This document shows, piece by piece, positions 1 through 9,060 of a stretch of DNA of 64,000 bases. The notes beneath the pieces were generated by a model that had not been told where the DNA came from, ran no database searches, and saw only the letters and a program-made list of their open reading frames with translations. The DNA is taken from the NCBI RefSeq assembly GCF_019649055.1, contig NW_026570248.1:682001-746000 (forward strand). The letters run 5' to 3'. The number at the start of each line of letters is the position of its first letter. Positions within the stretch are counted from its first letter, which is position 1. The translations under genes and the position numbers were made by a program. This DNA is from Paramacrobiotus metropolitanus (Eukaryota > Tardigrada > Eutardigrada > Parachela > Macrobiotidae).

Positions 1-2
1 TT

Positions 3-2420
3 CTTGGATTCGCGAATTATTACCGGAAATTCATCCACCATTATGCGAATAAAACGCGTAATTTATACGATTTACTGAAAGGCGGAAAAGACGTCAAGGC
101 CGATTGGAACGAGAAGCACGACGAAGAGTTTGAACGACTCAAACATCTTCTCACCAACGCGCCAATTCTAGTAAAATTCGATCCGGAAAAACCCGTGGTG
201 ATAGAATGTGACGCTAGCTACGTAGGAATCGGAGCGATCCTCAGCCAGGATGGAAAACCGGTGGCTTACGCAAGCCGTGTGTTAAAAGACGCTGAGAAGA
301 AATACGCACCTACGGAGCTGGAGTGTCTTGCTGTCGTATTCGCTGTAAATAAATTTAGACATTATGTTGATTACAGTGAATTTACCGTCAAAACGGACCA
401 TCAAGCATTGGCAAATCTCTTACGATCAACGTCGAAACGGGACGGAATTAATCCGCGACTTACACGCTGGGCAATTGCTCTGGGACGATACCAGATAAAA
501 ATTGCATATCGCCCTGGAAAAGCGAATGATAACGCGGATGATTTAAGCCGGAATCCCATTGGACAGCCATCACCAGACGAGAATCTGGATGAACTGCCAA
601 CATTTGACGCTTATAAAGACGAAGGGATGAAACTAAATGACTACGAGCGGTCAACAGCACGAATAAATGTGATTACGCTGGACGATCCAGCTGATCATGA
701 CGCGGATACCGAAGAAGACAATTTTATGTTCTTACGAAAAGAACAGGAAAAGGATCCCGTAATTCTAAAGAAAATTCTAAAGCTGGAAAACCGCGATGCG
801 ACGAAGCCGTTACCGAAAGATTATGACACATACGAAATGTGGCATAAAGTACTGTATAAAATATCGGAACGGGATGCACAGAAATATCGTCGATTCATTG
901 TCCCACGTCACATGAGAGGAGACATTTTACGCGCCATGCACGATTCCCCTTCAAGCGGACATCTTGGAAGAAAGAAAACGTATAAGGCGATAGAAGTACG
1001 ATACTTCTGGAACGGCATGACGCAGGACATCATCGACTACTGTGATAGCTGCAAACGATGCCAGATGCGGAAAATTCTTGGGAAATTACCACCAGGAAAA
1101 CTACAAGAAGTGAAAGTCGGTGAACCCTTCTTCAAAATTCAAATGGACTTGAAAGGCCCGTTGCCAATTACGCGGAAGAACAAAAACCGATACATCGCCG
1201 TGGCCATCGATCATCTAACAAAGTTCGTGATAGCAGACGCGCTGCCCAACATAAAAGCCTCAACAGTCGCTGATTTCTTCGTTAAACGAGTGGTACTGCC
1301 GTATGGAGCACCAAGGATAGTCGATACGGACAGAGGAAGACAATTCACGAGTAAACTCTTCGAAAAGATTACGAAAATCTTAAAAATCGAACGACACCTC
1401 GGATGCGCATACCACCCGGAAGGACGCGGCTTGGTTGAGCGGCAGATGCGTAGTATAGCAGATTCGCTCGCGATGTACGTGCGGAGAGGACATGTACGAA
1501 ATTGGGACCAGTTTCTTCCATTTGTAGTCTCGGCACGAAACCGAGTACCGCATAAAACGACGAAGATGTCCCCGTTTCGGATGCTGTACGCCAGGGAACA
1601 AGTAATTCCAGAAGATATCGTTACGCAAACGAATCTTCCCGTCGACTACGAGTCAATGGATGATTACCTGAAAGCGACAGCAGATCACCTCGCACGTGCA
1701 CATGAAATAGCAGAAATATTTATTGAAGAAGAATTCCAAAAGAAAGCGGAATTATATAACCGACGAAAGTCTACGCCTACGTTCAAAATCGGTGATCTCG
1801 TATGGATAAAGCAAACTCAAAAGAAGAAAGATGAAGTAGATACGCTACGAAAGCAGTATCTGGGACCATACGAAATTTTAAAATTTCCATACGGAAATAC
1901 GGTCACAGTAAAATGCCAAAAAGACGGAAAAACAATGGACGTGGCAGTTGATCGATTTAAACCGTATATATCACCGGACATTGAACTGCGGAAAATTCCC
2001 AAATTACGAATCAAGTTGCCAATTAAACCAGCGGAACCAGATACTCGTGACGAACACGAGTGGGAAAATGTCGAAGACGAAACTCCAAGTGTTACGATAA
2101 CACCGCAACAGCAAGGAATTCCCATACCGCAGGCAACGGATAAAGTACAGGAATCCACGCCTGAGTATACTAACGATAAATCACATGAAGTGATAAACGC
2201 CATCAATAGCGTGCCGGATAAATCAGCTGAAGTTAATGGGCCTAAACGCAAAAGCCCCAACGAAATGTTGACAGCGCCTCTGAATACGAATTTAGAGGAT
2301 GAGCATGAAAATCAGCTGAAACGCAGAATTTTACGCCCTAGAAAAATGATTAATTATTCAAAGTTACATAAAACGGGCAGAACGGCACGAGTTAATTTTA
2401 TGAATATTTTCTATCGATAA
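3..2420 (+). CDS. pol: Pol polyprotein, partial: RT C-terminus, RNase H, integrase
   Basis: Open from the window edge to the TAA at 2418-2420, so the start is missing. The first ~60 codons are the end of reverse transcriptase (LGFANYYRKF motif). RNase H follows, with catalytic acids in ECDAS, ELECLA and TDHQAL (about 200-420). Integrase starts with an HHCC zinc module (H-D-S-P-S-S-G-H ... C-D-S-C-K-R-C, about 935-1065). Its catalytic core has D in MDLKG, D in DTDRGRQF (about 1330) and E in LVER (about 1437); the last two are separated by 35 residues, the canonical D,D(35)E spacing. A GPY/F-like module (YLGPYEILK) comes next, with no chromodomain, then a charged tail of roughly 170 residues. 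The product would copy the element's RNA and insert the cDNA. No frameshift or stop is seen, so this part looks intact. Confidence 0.93.
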   Translation, partial: LGFANYYRKFIHHYANKTRNLYDLLKGGKDVKADWNEKHDEEFERLKHLLTNAPILVKFDPEKPVVIECDASYVGIGAILSQDGKPVAYASRVLKDAEKKYAPTELECLAVVFAVNKFRHYVDYSEFTVKTDHQALANLLRSTSKRDGINPRLTRWAIALGRYQIKIAYRPGKANDNADDLSRNPIGQPSPDENLDELPTFDAYKDEGMKLNDYERSTARINVITLDDPADHDADTEEDNFMFLRKEQEKDPVILKKILKLENRDATKPLPKDYDTYEMWHKVLYKISERDAQKYRRFIVPRHMRGDILRAMHDSPSSGHLGRKKTYKAIEVRYFWNGMTQDIIDYCDSCKRCQMRKILGKLPPGKLQEVKVGEPFFKIQMDLKGPLPITRKNKNRYIAVAIDHLTKFVIADALPNIKASTVADFFVKRVVLPYGAPRIVDTDRGRQFTSKLFEKITKILKIERHLGCAYHPEGRGLVERQMRSIADSLAMYVRRGHVRNWDQFLPFVVSARNRVPHKTTKMSPFRMLYAREQVIPEDIVTQTNLPVDYESMDDYLKATADHLARAHEIAEIFIEEEFQKKAELYNRRKSTPTFKIGDLVWIKQTQKKKDEVDTLRKQYLGPYEILKFPYGNTVTVKCQKDGKTMDVAVDRFKPYISPDIELRKIPKLRIKLPIKPAEPDTRDEHEWENVEDETPSVTITPQQQGIPIPQATDKVQESTPEYTNDKSHEVINAINSVPDKSAEVNGPKRKSPNEMLTAPLNTNLEDEHENQLKRRILRPRKMINYSKLHKTGRTARVNFMNIFYR

Positions 2421-2486
2421 TTACCGGAAAAGAATTATGTGGACTAGTTGGAATTATTTTATGTTATTTTTGTCGTCCAGAATAAT

Positions 2487-3665
2487 ATGGATCGAGAGCA
2501 GAATCAGGATCAACGACCTGTCCCGATTCCATCACGTGGACGCGGACCAAGACGGGGACGACCCTCGATGAATCGTGGAGGATATTTTAATCCACCACTA
2601 CGCGGTCCCTATATTTACGATCCCCGAAATGCAGCACAAGAAATTCAAGTGCCGATACGACTCCCGAATGTTTCGCTGACGCATCAGCAAAACCCATATC
2701 AGCAGGGAAGCGGCACAGTGACAGTTCCTTTAACGCCAGTTATTGTGCTGCAGGAAACACCTCCAGTGACACACGCACAACGAACGCAACGACAGTGGAT
2801 CACTTCACAACAAAGTGTCCCGAGGCCGATTTATACGATTGCCGTCACATCTGCAACGAATACGACCACAACAACTATGGCTACTTCTACATCTATGGCC
2901 ACGCGTCCAGCGTCAGTGTCACGTCAATCAAGTGGAGAAACTGTCCAGATTATGGCTGATTTACGCGCAGAGAATCCACGAGACCGTATACGAATTACCG
3001 GCCCACCTAATACTGACGAACAGTATCGCCGGCAAATTATGGAAGAATTACGCGCGGAATTAAACGCCCAGATGCGACAGCCAGGACAGATTGAAGCGTT
3101 CATCGAGCAATCAGACGATCCAATGAATGAATCAATTACGCTGCGTATTCCTACGAAAGGAATGAATCGCCGTCGAAAAGTGACAGAGGAAAAGTCTACG
3201 CAGACTAAAATTCAGAAATTGGATGAAGTGATGCAGTCTCGACAGTCAGAAATCCCTTCGGAACTGTCTTCAGTCCCTGTTTCACGCGCATCGACACCAG
3301 CACGATCTGAATCACGCAGTCGACATGTCGACGAACGGCAGTACGACATTCCACAAATTAGCCAGGCGATTGTTGCTATCAAGGAGTGCATTGAAACAGT
3401 CAAGAAACGAAAGCGTAAGCCTTCTTTGGCTTATCTGAAAGAGCAGTATCGCCAATGGGAAAAAGATATTCACAATCGTAAAGCGGATATGAAATTATTC
3501 AAGTACGCACTGGAACAAGGAGTGCAGCGTGGAACAATTTTGGAAACATATAACGACTGGCAGACTGATGCAGCTTACGTGAATCCAGAATCACTGCAGC
3601 GTGGTCACGAAGACTACACGATGGACACGCCGCACAGAATTGAAGAGGCTATTATAAAGGCTTGA
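2487..3665 (+). CDS. Retrotransposon post-pol ORF: RG-rich protein with H15-like domain
   Basis: The first ATG after pol is at 2487, giving 392 codons up to a TGA at 3663-3665; the gap after the pol stop is 66 bases and the phase is the same as pol. The N-terminus is rich in Arg, Gly and Pro (SRGRGPRRGRPSMNRGG), which suggests nucleic-acid binding, and is followed by a Thr/Ser/Gln-rich disordered stretch. Around 3350-3585 there is a helical segment (AIVAIKECIE, PSLAYLKEQY, ALEQGVQRGTILETYNDW). Its pattern resembles the globular linker-histone (H15) winged helix: helix 1, a Ser-led helix 2, then V..G.L.e. A second such unit starts at about 3631 and is interrupted by the TGA while its similarity carries on beyond it. 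The H15 call comes from pattern recognition only. No known retrotransposon gag or env motif was recognised. Confidence 0.6.
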   Translation: MDREQNQDQRPVPIPSRGRGPRRGRPSMNRGGYFNPPLRGPYIYDPRNAAQEIQVPIRLPNVSLTHQQNPYQQGSGTVTVPLTPVIVLQETPPVTHAQRTQRQWITSQQSVPRPIYTIAVTSATNTTTTTMATSTSMATRPASVSRQSSGETVQIMADLRAENPRDRIRITGPPNTDEQYRRQIMEELRAELNAQMRQPGQIEAFIEQSDDPMNESITLRIPTKGMNRRRKVTEEKSTQTKIQKLDEVMQSRQSEIPSELSSVPVSRASTPARSESRSRHVDERQYDIPQISQAIVAIKECIETVKKRKRKPSLAYLKEQYRQWEKDIHNRKADMKLFKYALEQGVQRGTILETYNDWQTDAAYVNPESLQRGHEDYTMDTPHRIEEAIIKA

Positions 3666-4721
3666 AAAGAGATTCGAAATCCAAAGGGATCCACATACGA
3701 CGAAATTTTACGACATTTAAACGCCGTTTTTCCAGTACCTGCAGTAGACTGGATTCAACACCAGCAGAATGTTCGTCGAGCAGTGGATGCCCTGGTTGAA
3801 CAACATTTGATGGAAGTTTTACGCCAGAGAAATGACCCAGAGCCACGTTATGCTTTAATGGCATCACGCAGACAACGATTGTCTGGCCTGACTGGAACAC
3901 CGGCAAATAAAATTCCAAAAACACCATACGGCCCAGATGTACGCCCAGCACCAACGACGCATAAGCGATACTCTAACGCCGTGATGGAACCGAAACGTCG
4001 TTACGATACGACATCATCTGGCGAGGGGAATACATCTGTAATTCTATTGGATGAACCACAGTCTGAACCGCGACGAAGTGAAAGAATTAGCCAGCGTACG
4101 CAACGCTCGGCCCGGCTGACACAGGCAGCACCGGAACCACTTCCAGGAACATCCAGACCACCAGTCGCGAGAAAAGCAAACCGTCGAACAAACCCGCACG
4201 ATCTCTTGTCTCCCGCAAGTTCACGTAGTGCAACACTTTCAGCGGATGCACCGGTATTTATCTCTATGGATAATATTACGCAGGCGATACGAATCGTCGA
4301 AAATACGCAAAGCCGACCTACAGTCGTCAGAATTTGGGAGGCAATACGTGCACAGCCGGGTATGACTGGAATAACGCGAGAAAGAGTTCAAGAAGAACTG
4401 GAAATGCACGCCAGGAATGCACGTCTTGTAGAACGATACTACGGCAGCTGGGAAGCAGTTTATCAGCAACCGTGCAGCATTACGAATCGAATAAATGCAG
4501 ACTTCGAAAATCCCTTCTTTTGGACAGAGGCTGTTAATCGTGCCATCAGAGATATTCGCCATCCTAATGGATCGACAATCCGGGAAATTTTTAATTATTT
4601 ACGAATATATATCATCAATGGATTGCCAAATAACGCTGAAAGTCAAATCGAAAACACAGTAGCAGATGAATTGGATTATGAAGAAGACGATGGCCGATAC
4701 AAGACAGTTGGAAGGAAATAG
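3666..4721 (+). CDS. Continuation frame after TGA: further H15-like repeats
   Basis: This frame is open in the same phase as the preceding one, from directly after the TGA to a TAG at 4719-4721. Its first in-frame ATG is at 3811. The 5' part (3666-3870) completes the winged-helix-like unit that begins before the stop (NPKGSTYDEILRHL ... AVDALVEQHLMEV). A basic Ser/Arg/Pro linker follows (about 3900-4240). A third unit (about 4258-4470: ITQAIRIVE, RVQEELEMHARNARLVERYY) parallels the first unit of the upstream frame, and a fourth (about 4525-4720: HPNGSTIREIFNYL) parallels the unit split by the stop, giving an A-B-C-D arrangement of two pairs. It could be reached by stop-codon read-through or re-initiation, or it may be the 3' half of a gene broken by a nonsense mutation. 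The function is unknown; DNA or chromatin binding is inferred from the domain resemblance. Confidence 0.5.
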   Translation, partial: KEIRNPKGSTYDEILRHLNAVFPVPAVDWIQHQQNVRRAVDALVEQHLMEVLRQRNDPEPRYALMASRRQRLSGLTGTPANKIPKTPYGPDVRPAPTTHKRYSNAVMEPKRRYDTTSSGEGNTSVILLDEPQSEPRRSERISQRTQRSARLTQAAPEPLPGTSRPPVARKANRRTNPHDLLSPASSRSATLSADAPVFISMDNITQAIRIVENTQSRPTVVRIWEAIRAQPGMTGITRERVQEELEMHARNARLVERYYGSWEAVYQQPCSITNRINADFENPFFWTEAVNRAIRDIRHPNGSTIREIFNYLRIYIINGLPNNAESQIENTVADELDYEEDDGRYKTVGRK

Positions 4722-4726
4722 ACAAA

Positions 4727-4850
4727 GAAAACGTTACGATTGGCTGACGAACAGCCCGATCTGTCTATTACGCCCACTCGAAAGAATTATACGGCGAAAA
4801 CGCTATGATTGGCTGACGAACAGCCTGCAGCTGTCTACCACGCCTCCGAA
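4727..4850 (+). repeat. 69-bp tandem duplication in retrotransposon spacer
   Basis: Two copies start at 4727 and 4796 (period 69). Both begin GAAAACG, continue through a shared segment with the perfect stem-loop GGCTG-ACGAA-CAGCC, and then diverge slightly. The stem-loops lie at 4742-4756 and 4811-4825. A third GCTG-ACGAA-CAGC occurs at 8391-8403 in the 3' tail. The repeat sits between the TAG at 4721 and the ATG at 4976, so it is most likely an untranslated RNA element. Confidence 0.75.
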
Positions 4851-4975
4851 CTTCATGAATGAACGAGATGAGACGCACGTGTTAGCTGAACGGAAAAAAC
4901 CGCATGCAAATCAGTCCTTCATCTGCATAGCCAGCCGACAGTGAATATTTTTGATTTTTTTCACGTACCGGTAAA

Positions 4976-7900
4976 ATGGAGTATAAAATTGAAAAGTTCC
5001 ACGAAAACTGTGAGCGATGTCAGAAGAATGCCGAACGTCCATGCGTACGACATTTGTTATCCGGATTGACGGAACCACAGAAGGTAGCAGAACTCTTCTA
5101 CGAAGCTATTTTGGGGAATGTAGCCGCGTACCTGGAGTTTATTCGCCCGGAGTATTGGGAGAGTCCGCATAACAACGAGAACTTCCGCGAACGAGTCATC
5201 GTGGAAACGCACATGCGCATTCGGCGGAAGGAGGAACGCTGGAGGGATATTGAACGCCCACCATCACAGCCAGCTGAAAAGCCGAAAGCAGGTACGCTGC
5301 CAGTTGTTAATTTGGCTCAGTTCGCGAAATCTACGCAGGAACCCTCAGCCCCACGACACCCATCTCTCGACAAACGAGTGGAGAACATGCCGGCGCTGAT
5401 GAAACGCATCACCGAAACGGAGCCAGTTATCCAGGATGTCACAGCTACATTCCGTGGATGGGGACGAAACCGAGAACCCGTCATCTATAACGAGCAGATC
5501 GCCAACAAACCGATCTTGAAGAAGTTCTCATCGGCACCGAACGTTTTCTTGGACCCGAAACTGCAACCTCCTACGAAGGAGAAGGACGATTCATGTGACG
5601 AACACATGAATCCGCGCATTTCACAGCACCCAACTATGATGGGTATTCACTTTGGATACGGCACCATTACGACTCAAGCGGAACGGCTGCAGAAAGCTTT
5701 GAATCTGCGGAATGCTGACGACGTAACAGAGACGGCCCTGAAAAGGATGGTGTTGAGTTTCCATTCCTTTTATCAGAAATCGGAATTGGACAAAGTCGTG
5801 CAGGAACAGAATACTCCAGGCTTGAAATTCTCCCGGAAAGAAGCGGAGTATGTGTACTACACGGAACGACGCCGTCACAATATGCAAACACAGCTGAGCC
5901 GCGAACGAATCGGAGTTCCTCTCCAGACCCCTGATGCAGAATGGCTGAGCCAATTCCAAATACATGGACACACGAAGATGGAGGGATATGTGTTACAGTT
6001 TATTTTACCGGACACGAATCCGGCGTTGTTTTTTCTAGCCTGTCGTGCTTCCCTGGACATTACGCAAGCCATCTGCGAAGTGAATAAGAGTAGCGACACA
6101 CAGTGGAAAGATCGACCAGTGAACGACCCACTGAAACGATTCTTTCGGTTGATATTTGCTGCACGATTGGGACATTTCAATTCCCACTGCGAACTCGCTG
6201 ATGAAAAGAAGAACTGGCGTGAATACGGACGGAGTATGGTGGATGCGCTCGGTAAACCAGAAGACCGCGCTACGGCTCAGAGACGCATCCGAGCGATGAT
6301 TGAAAACGATAATCTACGAAATCATGGATTTAAAGGCATGGATATTAATCCTGAAGCACGGGACTTCAGTGCGGAATACGCGCTAATGGACCATGTGAAA
6401 ACTCCCCGTGTTGTGCAGCCAGTTCAGCCAGACGACGTAACAGAGACGGCCCTGAAAAGGATGGTGTTGAGTTTCCATTCCTTTTATCAGAAATCGGAAT
6501 TGGACAAAGTCGTGCAGGAACAGAATACTCCAGGCTTGAAATTCTCCCGGAAAGAAGCGGAGTATGTGTACTACACGGAACGACGCCGTCACAATATGCA
6601 AACACAGCTGAGCCGCGAACGAATCGGAGTTCCTCTCCAGACCCCTGATGCAGAATGGCTGAGCCAATTCCAAATACGTGGACACACGAAGATGGAGGGA
6701 TATGTGTTACAGTTTATTTTACCGGACACGAATCCGGCGTTGTTTTTTCTAGCCTGTCGTGCTTCCCTGGACATTACGCAAGCCATCTGCGAAGTGAATA
6801 AGAGTAGCGACACACAGTGGAAAGATCGACCAGTGAACGATCCACTGAAACGATTCTTTCGGTTGATATTTGCTGTACGATTGGGACATTTCAATTCCCA
6901 CTGCGAACTCGCTGATGAAAAGAAGAACTGGAGTGAATACGGACGAAGTATGGTGGATGCGCTCGGTAAACCAGAAGACCGCGCTACGGCTCAGAGACGC
7001 ATCCGAGCGATGATTGAAAACGATAATCTACGAAATCATGGATTTAAAGGCATGGATATTAATCCTGAAGCACGGGACTTCAGTGCGGAATACGCGCTAA
7101 TGGACCATGTGAAAACTCCCCGTGTTGTGCAGCCGGTTCAGCCAGACGACGTAACAGAGACGGCCCTGAAAAGGATGGTGTTGAGTTTCCATTCCTTTTA
7201 TCAGAAATCGGAATTGGACAAAGTCGTGCAGGAACAGAATACTCCAGGCTTGAAATTCTCCCGGAAAGAAGCGGAGTATGTGTACTACACGGAACGACGC
7301 CGTCACAATATGCAAACACAGCTGAGCCGCGAACGAATCGGAGTTCCTCTCCAGACCCCTGATGCAGAATGGCTGAGCCAATTCCAAATACGTGGACACA
7401 CGAAGATGGAAGGATATGTGTTACAGTTTATTTTACCGGACACGAATCCGGCGTTGTTTTTTCTAGCCTGTCGTGCTTCCCTGGACATTACGCAAGCCAT
7501 CTGCGAAGTGAATAAGAGTAGCGACACACAGTGGAAAGATCGACCAGTGAACGATCCACTGAAACGATTCTTTCGGTTGATATTTGCTGCACGATTGGGA
7601 CATTTCAATTCCCACTGCGAACTCGCTGATATAAAGAAGAACTGGCGTGAATACGGACGAAGTATGGTGGATGCGCTCGGTAAACCAGAAGACCGCGCTA
7701 CGGCTCAGAGACGCATCCGAGCGATGATTGAAAACGATAATCTACGAAATCATGGATTTAAAGGCATGGATATTAATCCTGAAGCACGGGACTTCAGTGC
7801 GGAATACGCGTTAATGGACCATGTGAAAACTCCCCGTGTTGTGCAGCCAGTTCAGCCAGAGGTACGAAACCTTCAGGCTAACGACGCCCGTATTATCATT

Positions 7901-8134
7901 GATAATAGTCGCGATCCCAATCGATCCCGCCAGTACGAAGAAGGAGAGACTGCTGACGATCAGCAGCCAAATTCTGGAACGCTTGGATATGGCTACGAAA
8001 GCCACTCGGGACGAGGCAGTCGCGCTACAGATCGGGATGATCGTGACGAACACGATTATTATGATGAAGATGATTACGAAAATCAGCAGCGACGCCGCAA
8101 CCGCCAAATTGGACGATACGATCCGAAGCGCTAA
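4976..8134 (+). CDS. Retrotransposon 3'-most ORF with triplicated 238-aa block
   Basis: An ATG at 4976 opens 1052 codons ending in TAA at 8132-8134, in a different phase from pol. The N-terminal 40 residues contain a Cys/His cluster (CERCQKNAERPC, then H) that could bind zinc. Residues ~60-245 are charged and Pro-rich. Residues ~248-961 are three consecutive copies of a 238-residue, mostly helical block (starts DDVTETALKRM, ends VQPVQP). The C-terminus is acidic and Tyr-rich (DEHDYYDEDDYENQ), then basic (RRRNRQIGRYDPKR). I see no signal peptide, membrane span, protease, capsid major homology region or CCHC knuckle, and I do not recognise the family. The position next to the 3' end of the element and the acidic-then-basic tail would suit a structural or RNA-binding accessory protein, but that is inference. 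Only the open frame, its length and the triplication are seen directly. Confidence 0.8.
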   Translation: MEYKIEKFHENCERCQKNAERPCVRHLLSGLTEPQKVAELFYEAILGNVAAYLEFIRPEYWESPHNNENFRERVIVETHMRIRRKEERWRDIERPPSQPAEKPKAGTLPVVNLAQFAKSTQEPSAPRHPSLDKRVENMPALMKRITETEPVIQDVTATFRGWGRNREPVIYNEQIANKPILKKFSSAPNVFLDPKLQPPTKEKDDSCDEHMNPRISQHPTMMGIHFGYGTITTQAERLQKALNLRNADDVTETALKRMVLSFHSFYQKSELDKVVQEQNTPGLKFSRKEAEYVYYTERRRHNMQTQLSRERIGVPLQTPDAEWLSQFQIHGHTKMEGYVLQFILPDTNPALFFLACRASLDITQAICEVNKSSDTQWKDRPVNDPLKRFFRLIFAARLGHFNSHCELADEKKNWREYGRSMVDALGKPEDRATAQRRIRAMIENDNLRNHGFKGMDINPEARDFSAEYALMDHVKTPRVVQPVQPDDVTETALKRMVLSFHSFYQKSELDKVVQEQNTPGLKFSRKEAEYVYYTERRRHNMQTQLSRERIGVPLQTPDAEWLSQFQIRGHTKMEGYVLQFILPDTNPALFFLACRASLDITQAICEVNKSSDTQWKDRPVNDPLKRFFRLIFAVRLGHFNSHCELADEKKNWSEYGRSMVDALGKPEDRATAQRRIRAMIENDNLRNHGFKGMDINPEARDFSAEYALMDHVKTPRVVQPVQPDDVTETALKRMVLSFHSFYQKSELDKVVQEQNTPGLKFSRKEAEYVYYTERRRHNMQTQLSRERIGVPLQTPDAEWLSQFQIRGHTKMEGYVLQFILPDTNPALFFLACRASLDITQAICEVNKSSDTQWKDRPVNDPLKRFFRLIFAARLGHFNSHCELADIKKNWREYGRSMVDALGKPEDRATAQRRIRAMIENDNLRNHGFKGMDINPEARDFSAEYALMDHVKTPRVVQPVQPEVRNLQANDARIIIDNSRDPNRSRQYEEGETADDQQPNSGTLGYGYESHSGRGSRATDRDDRDEHDYYDEDDYENQQRRRNRQIGRYDPKR
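5717..7858 (+). repeat. Three tandem 714-bp direct repeats (in frame)
   Basis: Copies run 5717-6430, 6431-7144 and 7145-7858, each exactly 714 bases (238 codons). All begin GACGACGTAACAGAGACGGC. By eye only about ten substitutions separate the copies, including His/Arg in I-H/R-GHTK, Ala/Val in AA/AVRLGH, Arg/Ser in NWR/SEY and Glu/Ile in DE/IKKNW. No indels are seen and the frame is kept. The high identity points to very recent expansion by unequal exchange or slippage during reverse transcription. A local assembly effect is possible, but the copies carry distinct substitutions. Confidence 0.97.
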
Positions 8135-9060
8135 CCAAAGAAGGTGGAGATGGAATGGGAATAATTGAAGTTTTGCGTTAATAAATTGTGTTAATTTTTT
8201 CTCAATTGTTGATCTAACAAAAGAAACTGACAGTTTATTATTTCCTAAATAATTGTGATGGAAATGATCTTGATAAATTTTGCTCATTCTAATGATGCTC
8301 ATTTTGTACGGAATGAATCTCATTATTTCATGGATTTCATGTTAATTTTTATTGACACGCTGGCCAGAGACGATACGGATGGATACGAATGCTGACGAAC
8401 AGCACTCTCTCGCAGGAGCTCGAGTCCCTTTCCGGTGGCATGCAGGGATGACGGTACGAGTTGTACGATACAACTCTGTACTACGTCACCACAGGTGTGC
8501 AGAGCCAGCTAGGTGGATATGTGGCCAGCGTTGTGATGTGTTCTCTTAGTGTGTTGATATGCACAGTCTTGACTGGCATATTTTTCTCTTCCCTTTTGTG
8601 CCCTTTTCCTCCGCAATGTATTGCATTCACTGATGAATAAAATTCCCATTTTATTCACGTGTGTTGTCTCATATTCATTCGTCATCCGGGATACGAGGAT
8701 AAACCTCGTATTCCCTATAGTAAGAAGTTATCAGCGCTTTGTAAGCAACTTTTGCACCACGCTCGTTGCACACGACTGCCAGTCTGGCACACTGAGCGAG
8801 TCGAAGTCAGTTTTTGTTCGTAGGTGCGGCGAGAAAAGCATAGCCACGTACTTGTACTATAGACGTATAGCTTGATATCTGTACGGTTAAATAAAAATTA
8901 AACGTTCAAATAATTACAGTATTATAATCAACGATAAAATCTCTAATACAGTAACAAGTGCAATTATCATAAATAATCAATTTATTCCCACTCAGACCTA
9001 TTTTCCAGTCTGCGACTCTGTGCGTCAAAACAGTGCAAAATCAAAGCACTCTAGGGCGTA
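8135..9060 (+). other. Non-coding 3' tail of the retrotransposon, probable 3' LTR region
   Basis: This follows the last open frame. A purine-rich run at about 8138-8155 (AAAGAAGGTGGAGATGGAAT) could be the polypurine tract that primes plus-strand synthesis just before the 3' LTR. AATAAA occurs at 8636 and 8890, as expected of an R region. The third copy of the GCTGACGAACAGC stem-loop is at 8391-8403. Without the 5' LTR the exact LTR ends and any target-site duplication cannot be shown. Confidence 0.4.

Larger units (their letters stand above)
1..9000 (+). mobile_element. Ty3/gypsy-type LTR retrotransposon, 3' portion
   Basis: The window opens inside pol of a Ty3/gypsy-like element; RNase H and integrase follow in the order typical of that family. 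Three further long open frames lie downstream of integrase (2487-3665, 3666-4721, 4976-8134), then a non-coding tail of about 0.9 kb with AATAAA signals near 8636 and 8890. The 5' LTR, gag and most of reverse transcriptase are outside the window, so the LTR cannot be delimited by comparing its two copies and the right edge near 9.0 kb is only a guess. The post-integrase region takes up about 5.7 kb, far more than a plain Ty3/gypsy element needs. None of those frames shows a signal peptide or membrane segment, so an envelope-type product is not supported. pol, the second frame and the third frame are all in the same phase. Confidence 0.8.

Noticed and set aside
2448-2486. Upstream TTG-initiated extension of the second retrotransposon ORF
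   Set aside because: An ATG at 2487 with a plausible context is the better eukaryotic start; a TTG start is unlikely.
5621-7608. Sets of 79-116-codon frames on the minus strand repeated three times
   Set aside because: They are antisense shadows of the triplicated retrotransposon block; their repetition follows from the DNA repeat and not from selection.
5717-7858. CRISPR-like array because of regular direct repeats
   Set aside because: Repeats are 714 bp, contiguous, without spacers, and lie within one open reading frame in a eukaryotic element.
2487-8134. Envelope gene of an errantivirus-type element
   Set aside because: None of the frames after integrase shows a signal peptide, furin-like site or transmembrane segment.
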